Source: Ectocarpus siliculosus | Lineage: Eukaryota; Sar; Phaeophyceae; Ectocarpales; Ectocarpaceae | DNA length: 64,000 nt | Direction of reading: 5' to 3' | Assembly (NCBI GenBank): GCA_000310025.1 | Contig: FN648455.1 | Location: forward strand, 62,001-126,000 | Shown: positions 37,401 to 49,823 of the stretch, one piece after another | How the letters are laid out: the number at the start of each line of letters is the position of its first letter | How positions within the stretch are numbered: the first letter of the stretch is position 1 | Position numbers and translations under genes: made by a program | The notes under the pieces: model-generated | The model's input: the letters and a program-made list of their open reading frames with translations, nothing else | Told to the model about the DNA's origin: nothing | Databases searched by the model: none

Positions 37401-38168
37401 CCGCCAATGCATGCAACGAAGGCGTTTCTATGATATATCTCGAACAACACCCTTGTCAGCTTTTCGAAGCCTCTTGGTTGTGCAGCAATCGAAGCATGAA
37501 GTCGGTCTATTTGTAGCGGTTGTGCGTGTTTGTCAGCATCACTTCATCTTGTTCCAACCCTTCGGGGTCCCCTTACCATCCAGAAAATGGGAGGCACGTC
37601 TCATGGGAAACGACCCGTTTTGGCCACTCTGTGCTTGTTTTTTTTCCGACAGGTTGGTTACGGGTTTCTCAACTTTCCTCAAGCCCCCTCCACCGCCGAG
37701 GTCGTGTGGTACATCTTCATGCCGTGTATGGTACATAGCGTACGCCGCCATAACACATGTTGAACACTAATACTTGGAAGTATATCGATTCCCTCGGTCA
37801 CCGTTCGATTTGTCGCTCACCAAGCCTCGAACCGCCATGTAGTTGTCAAGGTCTCTTCCGTCAAGGTCCGGGTGCGCTTCGAACACCGCGGTCAGCAGCG
37901 CTTCTCGGGCGTTAGCGGGGGAACTCGTCCCCCCGGCAGCTTCCGAGGCAACCATCATCCTCTTGCAGCGCCGTCGTACCTCACAGATTTCTTCCTCGGT
38001 CACCTCATCCTCCAGTGCTGCCGCGGAAAGCGACCGCAGCTTTCTGGAATGGAGTCCGAAGGGCGTGAGAAGGGGGGTGCTATTGTAACGACGAGCAATA
38101 GTGTCGTGGTCCACATGAGCTAACACGCCCGTTCGTTTGGAGACATTTGTCACCGGTGTGGTTGTCAT
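32020..38168 (-). CDS. RGS-domain protein flanked by EF-hands
   Basis: Eight minus-strand exons join in frame to 645 residues: 38168-37821, 37070-36915, 36295-36197, 35784-35659, 35082-34975, 34171-34044, 33649-33543 and 32885-32020. EF-hand 1 is DEDGDGEIDRKE (157-168), with canonical calcium ligands. The RGS domain follows at about 185-295: VLRLPAGKEAFLRHLK, AEENFYFW, TLYDGYIREGAPKQVNIS, then VFHLMYRDNFGRF. EF-hand 2 is DRSHDGTISLSE (311-322), again canonical. The ~290-residue C-terminus is Ser/Gly-rich and ends ...GLVVNDSCDDDDGAASLV. RGS proteins speed GTP hydrolysis on G-alpha subunits, and the EF-hands suggest calcium control of that step (inference). A PKA-type site, RRLSS, lies at 348-352. 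The intron after exon 4 starts with GC, yet phase and the RGS alignment across it are exact. I chose the ATG at 38168 because it opens the frame; upstream coding exons are not seen. Confidence 0.85.
34410..34457. repeat. GTT microsatellite in RGS/EF-hand intron
   Basis: About sixteen uninterrupted GTT units lie in the intron between exons 5 and 6 of the RGS/EF-hand gene. Confidence 0.95.
37437..37520. repeat. diverged member of dispersed repeat family
   Basis: TCTTGGTTGTGCAGCAATCG resembles CTTGGCTGTGTAGCAATCG near 26973 within the longer related stretch. It lies in the first intron of the RGS/EF-hand gene. Similarity is partial, so family membership is tentative. Confidence 0.35.
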
Positions 38169-38872
38169 CAGGTGTGGTATGCTCGTCGACCCTATTGCTT
38201 GATCTTAGAGTATTCCCGCGCTCATGTTGAACCGGCAAAAACATCATAACCGGTACACTGGTCGGGATGGAATATATTGTGGGGGTGTTAGATTGTGTGG
38301 AATACGGTAATAGTTCACGAACCGGGGGGTCAAATATATCTAGGGCGGGAGTTTGTAGTTGTGTGTGAAGATCGTCTGTGCTGATTGGGGAAGTTGACTA
38401 TGAAGGGTACGGGTGGTCGGGAATGGAGCTTTTTGGAGAGCGGCGACTCTGAGTATCGTATATCCGCATGTGTCTCGGTTGACTCGTCCTGGCCGCGAGC
38501 GAACAGTGACGAAGCATATCACCCCACCCTACGGATCTTTGACAGCAATTCTCCTCCTTGATACTCCTTGCTCCCATCAAAAACATAGTAGAGAGAAGCA
38601 CTCTGTGTATTTTAGCGCGTGTGCAAAGCTCACGGCGGCCCCGCAGCTGGTACCATGAAAGTGCAAACATCGTCAGCACATTCCCGACACCACCACGCTG
38701 CTTCCCTCTTGGCATCCACCTATCACGAATCAATCACATACATGGCCAAACTCGACGGGTACCTCTTGCTGGAAACCTGGTATTCACAACAAGACAGGGG
38801 GTTCCTTTGATCCTGTGAGCGTCGGAAGGGTACCACTGCTAGTTGAAAGCTAGGTAGTGCATATGTCTATAG
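38169..38872. other. intergenic, 5' side of the RGS/EF-hand gene
   Basis: About 700 bases between the first codon of the RGS/EF-hand gene and the stop of the next minus-strand exon. No exon is recognised. It should hold the promoter of one gene and the 3' UTR of the other. Confidence 0.4.
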
Positions 38873-39278
38873 CTAGGTAGTGACTGTCTTCTTATGGGGG
38901 GCCCACCTCGGCTGCTGGGCGACGCCGAGCGATTCCGTGCTAGTACCCCTGCCCACGTTTGCGGCGACGGCCTTGTTGGCAAGGCCAACTCTCCCAATGA
39001 GGGTGGAGAATCGCCCGGAGGTTTCTTGCACACCGTCCCCGACATGTGTGACGATCACGCTTCCCTGTCGGTCAGTATCTTTGCTTCGCATTGGTGACCT
39101 CGACCTCGGAACAGCAGCAGCAGGGCCGTCATTTTTGGCTGTCGTTAGCCTGGACATAATCTTCGAGATCGTCGCCCCCGATCCCCACCCGCCCCCTCTT
39201 CGACTCCCCCCTCCTTCTTCTCCTCCCGCTGGTGCTCCCTTGCGCAGCATCACGGGCTCCGCGCAGTCTCTCGCGGCC
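38873..39278 (-). CDS. terminal exon of unrecognised gene (partial)
   Basis: After a good acceptor (CGTTTCAG on the minus strand) an open frame of 135 codons runs to a stop at 38873: AARDCAEPVMLRKGAP, a Gly/Glu/Arg-rich stretch, GATISKIMSRLTTAKND, then SVIVTHVGDGVQETSGRF and TLIGRVGLANKAVAANVG. GC content and residue mix are like those of neighbouring exons. I do not recognise the protein. The exon enters with two bases of a split codon supplied by an upstream exon that I could not place. It may belong with the coding-looking exon at 41890-42135, but no junction proves this. Confidence 0.45.
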
Positions 39279-41889
39279 CTGAAACGTTTATGTAGTCGTT
39301 CTCTCAGAGGTGCTGTGCATTTCAGTTGGAAGGTGGCACTGCCTCTGCCTCTAGTGCTGTTGTTGCTGCTGCCTACGGCTGTTGCGATAAATGGTCACTA
39401 CTTTGGGAACGTGGAGACCCCCTTTGAAAACGGTACAATTTCCCCCAAGTGTTGTTGTTGTTGTTATTGTCTTCACATTCAAAAACCGTTCCGATCTCTC
39501 TACCCAGAACCTTCATCTGTCCGTACTGACATATCAAGAACTATTCCATCCCTCCTTTCAGTTGGCATCAACGAAGAGTCTTTTGGTGGAGGAGAACCCG
39601 GATTCAAATCCGCCACCCGTGCTGTATATTCCCAAGAACTGGAAAAATAAAGTTAAGGTGGGGGGCCAAGAACACATTTAGCTCTATTTACAGGTTGTGT
39701 CCCGGGTTGCACGGGAAACTCAGCTTCTGTCGTAAATAGTTTCAATAGTACATATACCAAACTTTCGTCTGGTTGCCCCTAAAAAAGCCTTCTTGCTTAG
39801 CAACCAAGAAGACTCAAGGGGGGGGGGGAGGGGGAGATCCCCTTCGTAAGGGGGCAATCTCTCTCACGACTGCAGATACCGAGATTTATGTTCAGTCAAA
39901 ACGAGGCAACCTACCCATACGTGACGTTTGGACTAGCCCGTCGGTATGTACACAACGTGCTGAAAACAAGTTGCGACAACAAAAAAATACTGCAGTACCC
40001 AGCGATCAAACCTGGTATGGTCAACAGGTACTGGTGTATACAGGCGATACCAGGACACAGACGAGTCACCTACGAAAAAATTTTTTACCATGGAAAGGAC
40101 CGTTTGTCGTTTACTCTCAACTTTCATTGGTTGTCGATCATGTAGACGAAGCGACGATGTAGGAAAATATCCGTATACCTCGCCCATTTGAGCGGTATCA
40201 TGCACGGGTAAAAGCCACCAGCACCACATTCGGGTGTTACTCTGTAGACCCTTGTCCTACAGTGCAGGCAGCTCAATCCAACGTCCAGCAATGGCACGTA
40301 CTTGGCGGCCAGTCGGGTCCACTGCTTTTGTTGATGTTTTCTACATAGATAGGCTGATGCGGACTGCACTAGAGGCTTGGTTGGCTGCGCGCACACTCGC
40401 AGCAGCATCAAAGCCCTTGCTCAGATTGCAGTTCGTAAAGCACAGAAAAGAAAGTGAAGCTTGTCCCTGAACAAGACATGGATGGAGGGACGACATGGTA
40501 GCATACAATCATAAGGCTAACACCGCTGTACTTCCTGCTGGTATGGCTGAATGGATATGAGCGTGTAGACAGCAGCGGGAAAAGTCGTGTCATATTGCAA
40601 TCGCCCGTACTTGTACACGGAGTGTGCGGCTTCGCATGTACCATGTCGTATGGCGTAAAAAGTCGAAGGGTCGCAGGCCAACCAGATTTGTGAACTCCGT
40701 GTACGCAAGCATACGTACAAGAAATCTTCGGGCGAGTACTGTAGTGTGCATTCGCCACAACAGAATAAAACGCCAACCTGTGTGGCCATCAGTGTCGCCC
40801 CTACTATACGGTTGCGGCCTCTTGTACTCTGATCCCGATCACGCATGCAGGCCGTCGGGTAAGAAAACTGGCTGAAGCTTCAAGTCTAGTTTCCGAACCC
40901 CGACATATAATTGGGTATTTGCTCGTTCGCTCGTCGCAGGCCAACCAGATTTGTGAATTCCGTGTACGTAAGCGTACGTACAAGAACTCTTCGAGCGAGC
41001 AGTGCATGTTGGCACAAAAAAAAAAAACACCAACCTGTGTGATGGCCATCCACAGTGTCGCCCCTGCTATACGGCTGCAGCAGTGCTAAAAGAAGTCCGG
41101 GCGTCCTGTACTCAGATCCCGATCATAGATGCAGGCCGTTGGATATGAACACTGGCTGAAGCTTCAAGTCTAGTGTCCGAACCCCGAAAACTTTGTGTTT
41201 GCTCGTTCGCTCGCTTGCTCTTTACACCGTTACTCTCGGTTCCGAACTTGACAGTCCCGCATTGCATTTTCCCCCGCAGGAAACAGGGTATCCATACAGC
41301 AGTTGCACATATTGTAGTTGTTTGTGGTTGAAACATTGGCTCTCTTGCTGTTGGAATAGTTTGTCAATGCAAGAACGGCTTGGTTAGTTTGGCAGGACGT
41401 TTTGCGGCCCGCGTGCTCCGAGACTTGTATTTATTCGACGTACTGAAACGCACGCCGCCAAACCGACGACCTCTCCCATCTCTCCCACAGTCTACTAGTG
41501 TACTGCTGTGGCCAGGTTTTCCATCGGCGACCCGGTTAGTGCATAGCCTCTGCGCGTACAGTAGTCGAAATTGTAAAACACCAACAAGATCATAAGTTAT
41601 TAACGCGCGTGCAAATTACTGCTGTATGTAGCCAAAGGCAGACACTCTGCCGCATGCGCATGCGGCGCTTCGCGATGCGGCGCGATAGTGAACGGTTCGA
41701 CGGAGGTTATTGCGGCGAAATATTTTTTTGCTGGAACGGTGGAAAGGTTAGCGGAAGACGAAAGACGAAGAGAGAATGGCGAGAGAGTGTAGAGACGGAT
41801 ACAAAGACAGATAAAGACAGACGGAGAGGGTAGAGAGAGAAATACACACGAAAGCTGAGCAACGAAAGGTCTCCTTTTGGTGTGCAAGT
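39279..41889. other. intron or intergenic with a local duplication
   Basis: No exon with a recognisable motif. If the flanking minus-strand exons belong to one gene, this is intronic. A (TTG)-rich patch near 39450, a G-run near 39820 and a tandem duplication at 40671-41186 are the visible structures. Confidence 0.35.
40671..41186. repeat. direct duplication of a ~240-bp unit
   Basis: Segments 40671-40902 and 40934-41186 align throughout: both start TCGCAGGCCAACCAGATTTG, pass through CCAACCTGTGTG, TCGCCCCT and GATCCCGATCA, and end GGCTGAAGCTTCAAGTCTAG. The motif TTTGCTCGTTCGCTCG precedes copy 2 and recurs after it (about 41200), so a third partial unit may exist. Confidence 0.85.
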
Positions 41890-42135
41890 GTGGGGGACGT
41901 GGTCTTCGCAAACCTCTTCGTCCACCTTCTTCGCGTCACAAGCTCTTCCTCGGTACTCAATGAGATCAATGAGATAGCGAGCACGCGTATCCTGTGGCAA
42001 AGGTGCCTTGCTTCTCTTTTCTGGCTGTTCTGACTGGTGCTCGTGGTAGACACACTGGCCGAATATTTCCAGCATGTCGCGGATCTCCTTCCTCGTTGGC
42101 TTCGACCGCATCGGACAGTCATCGCCCGCGGACAT
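41890..42135 (-). CDS. coding-looking 5' exon, unrecognised (partial)
   Basis: From an ATG at 42135 the minus strand reads MSAGDDCPMRSKPTRKEIRD, then MLEIFGQCVYHEHQ, RARYLIDLIEYRGRACDAKK and VDEEVCEDHV. The charged, helical mix and absence of simple repeats suggest a real exon. I recognise no family, and the 3' end (donor) is not certain. The plus strand over 42074-42250 is also open, so strand is not beyond doubt. Confidence 0.35.
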
Positions 42136-42855
42136 CGCTGCCGCTGTGGAGACCGACCATAATGCAGAGGTGCACAGCAGACGGGCGTTGCGCAGAAAGG
42201 GCGAGGAGGACCTGGGGCAATTCTGGGAGGAGACCAGAGTCGGCCTTGTAAATCGAATGAGGTGGGAGGTGCTGGTGATGGCATGCGTGTTGCGCGCGTT
42301 CTTCGTTTTGTACAGTAGTCTACATACTAGAGATCCACAATCGAAGAGAGATCTCGCCTATCTACAGTAGAAAGAACAGATTACACGCTTACTCTCATCC
42401 CATTCTGGGAGGAGATCACCGGAGAAGTCAACATTCAGCGTGCCCGCAAAATGGGTTAATTGCTGCGTCGCGATTATGCATCACTGACTCATGTATCAGG
42501 TGGGCCCTTGTTACGAAGGTACGCTGCTTGCGGCACCTCGTTTACTCCGAAAATGACCGGAATTCTCGATATATCCCTCGTCGTTCACTGAGAGGAATAT
42601 TAGTCTGTGTTGTGCCTACATTCAACTGCGGCTCACAGCAGGAAAACCAGTCGAATCTGTGAAAGTCCACCGAAGATGCGGAATGTTCATTTTTGCTACA
42701 GAAGGAATGGAAGGGATAGCAGAAGTGTGAAGGCATTGACCTCATAGGTAGCATACAAGCACCATGGCACGTTGGCAAAAATTGTCACGTGGGCTGGATG
42801 TAGTTGTGTGAGAAATCAACCCGGTCCCGCATGTACCTCCATGACGTTTACGCAG

Positions 42856-45800
42856 AGAGAAGACCAGGATAGAAGCCGTATCGAGCGCGGTGCTCGCAGC
42901 AAGCTCCGGGAAAAAGCTCGGCATCAACATGACGAACCAAATCAAGAAGAGAGTGCATGCTGCTAAAGTGCGAGCCGCCGACCAAACTACTTTTATAGTA
43001 CACCCCAACGTGAGAGGAAGTCGTGGCTGCTGTTGTTGAACTCTGTCTATCTACTCCTAGAGTCTACGCAGTTTCGTTTGGAGAATTTGTTGCCGCCGAA
43101 ACATTTTCTAGCGGACGGTTTTTGCGACAACGCTAAAGCTGAAGTGTATCGCACCGTTTATTAGCCATGGTTCGTTTGGGGTGTAAACAAGCCTGTACGA
43201 CCGACGCGAAACTTACTTCAACCGGTGCAATCCGTATCTTGGTGAACGCAAACGCGGCAAACTCAGGACCCTCGCAAGCTGTACTGGGATTTGTTCGTGG
43301 GAGCGATGATCTTGTACAGCATCGTGGTCATTCCGTGGCGGATCTCCTTCAAGCAGGACGCAAGCGGGGCAATGCTCATCTTCGACTATCTAGTCGATGC
43401 CATTTTCGGCATCGACATTATTCTGTGCTTCAACTCCGCCTATTTCGAGGAGGTACATTGGTTTGGGGTCATTGCTTCAGCAACAACGAAAGTTTACACA
43501 ACTTATGGGATGTTTGTTTGGAAGCAAAAACTGGAGAGATGTTCGAAAATGTGTCGTCCAACGGTTGCACCCCAACGCTCTCATCTTGGGGTCATGCGGG
43601 CGTCAATCATCGTCCCGGGGGGGGGGGGGGGATGTTGCTCAGCTCATCACGTGCCTTCGTCAGTCGTCACTGCGGCCTAGTGATGCGGATCGACACGATA
43701 CGGATGCCTGAACTACGTAGTTACTCTTGGCCTACAGTGTGCGCAACCCTCCGCCCGTTGGACTGCTGCATACGTAGAACACCTAAGCGAGATCACAATC
43801 TTTAGCTAGACATCCTGGCGGCTACAACAGGCGCCGGTCGTGGAGTGATGTTCTTAATTCCACTAGCGCTTGAAACAGCAGAAAATCGTATCGTGCCATT
43901 ACGTGATCAACTGGTCGCTTTCGTCATGCGCACAGCCGGGAATTCGTGTATGGTGTCCGCCGTCATTTTATTCCCCAGACACCAGCAATCCCTTATCCTT
44001 TTTCGTCGAACTTGGCATCACTCACGGACAACACTTCCGAAAGAGACGTTGTTGCGGCAGATATTTACCTTGGTTTGGCCATCCAACGGTTGCGAACCCC
44101 CTCTCGGTCATGAATGCATGATGTTCTGCATACGAGTACTATATTATTGTGAAACTCTTTGGTCTATTATTGTGTGCAGTACATGCGAGCGGACAAAAGC
44201 GAGCCATCGCCGGTGGCATAAGATGTATCACACACACAGGACCGAATTGTAAAGCTGGGTTTCTCCTCGGCAAAAAGGTTTGGACCAAACCATGCGCTTT
44301 CTGAACGCTCTCGACGAGAAGTATCCAACTCCATCGGTTTCGCCACCACCACTCTTTCTGGTGTGAAGCAACGAAGCTTTGAAAATCGGTCTAAGGGGTG
44401 TGATATCTTGTGTCACCTACGGTGGTAAAGAAGCCGAGGAGATGGTTCTGGTTTGCGCTTCTAGTGGCCAGCGCCACGCACCCCGGGCTATCTATACACA
44501 TCCAAAACGAACAACGAACAGTTTCATCTCTTTTGCTCTAGTCTATGCCCTCGGTCCTACGAGAAACAGGAGAAAAGCAAAACGTTCAACCGTTGACCGA
44601 TATTGAAACATTTCAGGACGTTTTGGTTTACAAGCGAGCGACCATTGCGAGGAAGTACGTGTCGACGTGGTTTGGGCCGGACGTCTTGGGTACCGTGCCT
44701 TTCGCATCGCTGATAGGGCTCTTCATCACCACCGTGGATAGCCTGCAAAGCGTCAACTTCTTACGGTAAGATGGCTTCGTCATGCCAACTACGTGGTAGC
44801 AGCGTTCGGTGTTTTCTTGGCGTTGTTTCTGATACGGACGTTGCTGGCCAAGGGTGTGCAGCTTTCTGATTTTACTTTTGTCGGTGCGTGTACGCCCGTT
44901 CTTGAGCGAAAGGGCAGATCAGTCGTTAGTAGGTCAAGTTCCAACGCATGATCTGAGTCACCTGTGTCTCCTGTTATCCTCGCGTCAAGATTGGACCTGA
45001 TCGGCCCGATGTAAGCGACGGGTTCGGTAAGACAATACCTGCCGTTGTCTTCTGGTGCATCTGGCTGTGAATGGTGTAAGAATAGAAACTGAGTAGATGC
45101 ATGACAGGGTTGCCTGTTCGCTGTCCTGAAATATATCAGCCACGTTAACCGACTGGCCAATGACGACACGTCATTCACCAATCAACGATCAGCGTAACTC
45201 TGAACGAGATGATCTTATCCAAAAACCATCATCAGTGTGACGAACACAGCGAGAGGACGGTGCTCAGGTTCCGTGATACCTTAGGTCGTGGTTGCTGGTA
45301 GAACTGTTGGTGTTGAACTGGTGTTGGTATTGGGGTTATCCTCATCAGCTATGTAGCTCGCCGAAAACACGCACACCGTGGTTGAAGCGAGCCAAACAAA
45401 AAACCTGGACACAACTAACCGCTTCAAGCCAACGGTGCTGCAAATGTCAGGCTGGTACGTGTGTTCCGGCTGCTGAAGCTGATGCGGATCCTGCGGCTCT
45501 CTAGAAAAATGGCGAAAGTCGACTTCTCCCGGCGGCTAAACCCCTCAATTGTGCGGCTCATCAAGCTGCTCGGAAAGATCGTGTTTGCTGGACACTTGCT
45601 TGGGTGCACGTGGTTCATGGTGGATGAGTGCGACGTCGACGGCGGTGACGACATGTGGCCGAAATGTGGAGGGGAAAGCCTCGGCTCAAAAGTGAGAGAA
45701 CGAGACAAATTTTTATATCCCAGAGCGTCAGTTATTGACTGGGGAAAGGTGCTGCTGCTGTGGATAGGGGCGGAGCGGAGAGGGCAAGGACAACGCTCAA

Positions 45801-46504
45801 AGTATTATCTGTGTTCTTGATGAAACGATACGTAATTGGAAGCATCGTTCCCGTGGTATAAAGGCGAGGCTCTGACGGTCAAGTTCGTGGGGTTTATTCC
45901 GGCATAACACGATAAGAAAAGCGCCTGTTGGTGAGTGGGAAATATCATTGCCGGAGCCGTCTCGCGGGAGTAAATTGGAGGAGCGCGCCGTGGGGAAAAA
46001 ACAATTAATACACGTGTCACCCCCGAAGTAGTTTCTCCGAAACTATGTCAAGAAATGAAGACATGTATGTATGCATAGATATGTATGCCGTTGTGACAAC
46101 CCTTGGCGTGAAGAATTGTCACACACAAAGAAACACTGAAGTATAAAATATCGCGTTCTCTTCATAAAAGAGAGAGCGGTTGGCATGGATTGGCATACGA
46201 TGTACACCGAGAAAATACGTGGGTGCGTGGCCCGATTTTGGATCCGAAATCGTCCAGTGTAACGCAAATATTGCTGCGAGCGCTGACGAACCACGTTCAA
46301 GAACCCAAGCAAGCGCGAACGAGAGCACACACCGATCGCAAGCACGGACAGCATCGCTGATTAAGCACCTCGCAAACCCCATGGGTATACACCCTCTTTC
46401 TGTCTGCGGTTGGAAGGTTGTGCCACGGATGCCTGTCGCTTATGCTCACACCCTCTGATTCGTTGTCAACGTGTACTCTCCCTTTCTCCCTCCCTCCGTC
46501 TCCC

Positions 46505-46586
<82 letters not shown>

Positions 46587-49500
46587 GCTCGCTCTTTGGT
46601 CCGATTGGGATACTTTAACGAGTCCAGAACCGGTCATTTTCTCAAACGGCCCTCAACACGAATCCGGAGGCATGTTGTTGTTTCCCGTACTCTCGGCCTC
46701 GGAAGCCTCTCAAAATTCCCCGTTGTCATGAGTCAGCCCAAACTCTCACCGTACCTCTTCTTATTTCGACGCGTGTTCATCTCCGCCGGCATGATTCTCC
46801 GCCGGCATGATACGGTCTACACCACTGGCGTTCTCCGCTCTTTGCCTTTGTGCGTGTGCTGGGAACGTCATCAAGTACCTGGCGAGCTTGTACTGGACGA
46901 TCGCGACCCTGATGTCTGTGGGATACGGAGACATATCGGCCGACACCGACCAAGAGAGGATGTTCGCCCTCGTGACCATGGTAAGCCGCGCTCAAAGTAC
47001 GTGCGTGCCACTTCTTTTCGTGATCAAGCCTGCTTTGTCCCTCTACATTTGTTAGCCTAGCAGAGTAACGCGTATGCACGCAACGCACGACGGCATGAAG
47101 CGTTCCTTACAACACACCTAACCGTTGATGGGTTATCCAACCTCTCTCGAATGATTCATATCTATGAGGGAGTCAATACCGAAGCAACACGTCATCGAAC
47201 AGTTCTTTCAAGCAAAAATATCCTCAACTAAGCCAGTGGGTAGCCTTTTTTGGCACGGATCCTCTTCAGACTTGCTGGCTACGATAAAGATGTCGAATTT
47301 TAAGTGACAATCAGCATGAAGCAGGCGTTTCGCATCTGTCATTGCAACAGCGCAAACGCCGAACATCATATGCTGTACATGGCGTACTTCATTCATGCCG
47401 TACGTTTGCTGTCTCCGGACCTGTGACTCGTGTAACGCTGATGTATGGGATGCACCCGATCCCCTCTGCGGTGTTGACCTTTCGTGAGCGTGTAATAAGC
47501 TACTCGATTTCTCGCCGTTCTCGCACGAAATGTTTACGGTTGGCTTGAGACCGCCGAATCAACGTGGCCAGGCCGGCCACTATGAAAACCACCGGTAACG
47601 ACACCAATTACAACACCAACCGTCAACACCCTCACGTCTTCTAGGTAATCGGATCTACGGCCTTCGGTTTCATCATCGCCATGGTTACCGTCATCGTGGA
47701 GACCATGGATCCACAGGTATAAGCTGCTGGCGCACTCAACAGCTTCACTGGCTTGCCACAACCATCCCATTGACGATGTTTCGCAACTTCAATCCGCTCA
47801 CACGACTTCTAAAAACCGCTGATCCATGAGCTGTCGCGATGTTGTTGCCAAAGGGAACGGAGAAAGAAACTCTCGTGTTCTAATCTAATTTCTGAGGTTG
47901 CAGTGTGTGTCCAATGGCATCCATACGTCTGGGTCGCTTTCCCCAAACTTGAAACTGCAGTTGTTCTTTTCAAGCCCAAGCTGATTTTGCATTGATTATT
48001 AGACGGCGTGGTGCTCACGGACCGGTCAGGTTCATCCCGCAGTATCCCGAGATGAAAAAGCCCAAACTTGGTCCCAATGCTCGCACGGTTACTGGGGTCA
48101 CCTACTCAGGCCACTGCCAAGAACGCCAAGATGGAGGAGGTGCGAGAGTACATGGGAGTCCGGAAGCTGCCGAAGGGGCTTCAGCTGAGAATGCGGAAGC
48201 ACTTCGATCACGTCTACAGAAACACGAGCGTCTTCAGACAGGCAAGCAAGCCTCACCAGAATAACGAATGGCGAAAAAGCAACTCCAGCAGTAGCATCGT
48301 GTTGTTAGTGATGGAGATGGAAAAGACGATGAATTAAAACATAGACGTGATAACAACACTACCCTAGCTACTACATTCAACCAACGTCACATGACCACAA
48401 AACTGAGCATCCCGCTTTCCACTTCTTCCCGAAACTGTCGCTTGGATGTGACGGCACTCATCGCAAGCCAAAGAGTTGGAAGCTCTACCATGAACTACGA
48501 ATGTAGTGCCGACCCTATATCCCCTTCCCCTCCCCCGCCCCCGCCCCCCCCACATCCACTCTTCCCCATATTTTCGTGCGGAGACCGTTCTTGTTTGGCA
48601 GACGCTTATGAGAATGAGATGTTCTGCTATCATGGGTTTTGCTGGAGTTGTACTTGCGTTCGAAGAAGTGTATCACACCAACAACCTCTCCCCCTCCAAT
48701 AATACCCTTGATTGGCACCCACCCCACAAGTTCAGGTATGCACACTACCAATCCTTCTTTCAACATGTCCTTGATTGGTACCAATCCCGTGCCCCGCGCA
48801 GTCTGCTTCTTTTCTCCGGGTGAATTTAGGCCGACAGAAATCACGGCCTCTCACTTGTGGTTTGGATATCCCCCCCTTACCCTCCTCGTCCTGAATCACA
48901 AGGGAATTGTGGTATTGGGGCATGCCGAGCTTGAACCAACAAACATGTTCTTGAGGGTGATATACTAACATGTTCCAAACAATCGTCCGGCCAAAACTTT
49001 CTGCGAATGCTAATTCTTGGCAATGCACATGACCCCCTTTAGAACGTCAGCTAGAGAGAGATTCGCGGCCAACAGTCTCGCGAGATAGACGCCGTGGCAA
49101 AATGCTAAACTCCAGGAACCCCCCCGACCTCCACACAACCGTCGTACTCATGACAGACGCCAATCCTACGAGACCTGCCACACACAGTCCGGATGAAGCT
49201 TGTCTTCGATACCCACCAGCATCTCCTGCGAACCCTAATTTTCTTCGAGGATTTCCAAGCCTCCGTCATCACCGAGATGGTCTACCGCCTCAAGCCGATG
49301 CAGCTCAAGCGCAAGGTAAGAAAGGTACACCGGTTGTGGAGACAACCTTTGGGGCGTTGTAGATGTCCCTGATATCGGTTTTTCGCTCTCTCCTGGATGT
49401 TGCTCGAGCCTCAGGAAAGCCACGATTAAACAATCCCCGTTCATGTTATGGTACACCTAGAAACATTGAGAGGGTGTTGGAAAGGCAAGCCTACACGTTC

Positions 49501-49756
49501 ACCTTCACCATGGCATCACGTCGCGGATATGCAGGTCCGAGAAATCGACCCCATGTCTAATGAGTTACAGAGAAAAATAATGTATGATGCCCACGAGCGC
49601 TCCGAGATACAGATAGGCCGGCTGCATGACCTTCTATTGTTGCCATGAAAGGGGAATCCCAACAAATGTTTTCACGCGTATATTGATGGACGGGGCAAGC
49701 TTGTTCTCGAGCGGACCATCCTGCCCCATTTCTTGAGGCAGCACGCTTTCTCCCAT

Positions 49757-49823
<67 letters not shown>

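Noticed and set aside
46514-49820. Regular short repeats considered as a CRISPR-like array
   Set aside because: They are simple TC/CT microsatellites in introns without unique spacers, in a eukaryotic genome.
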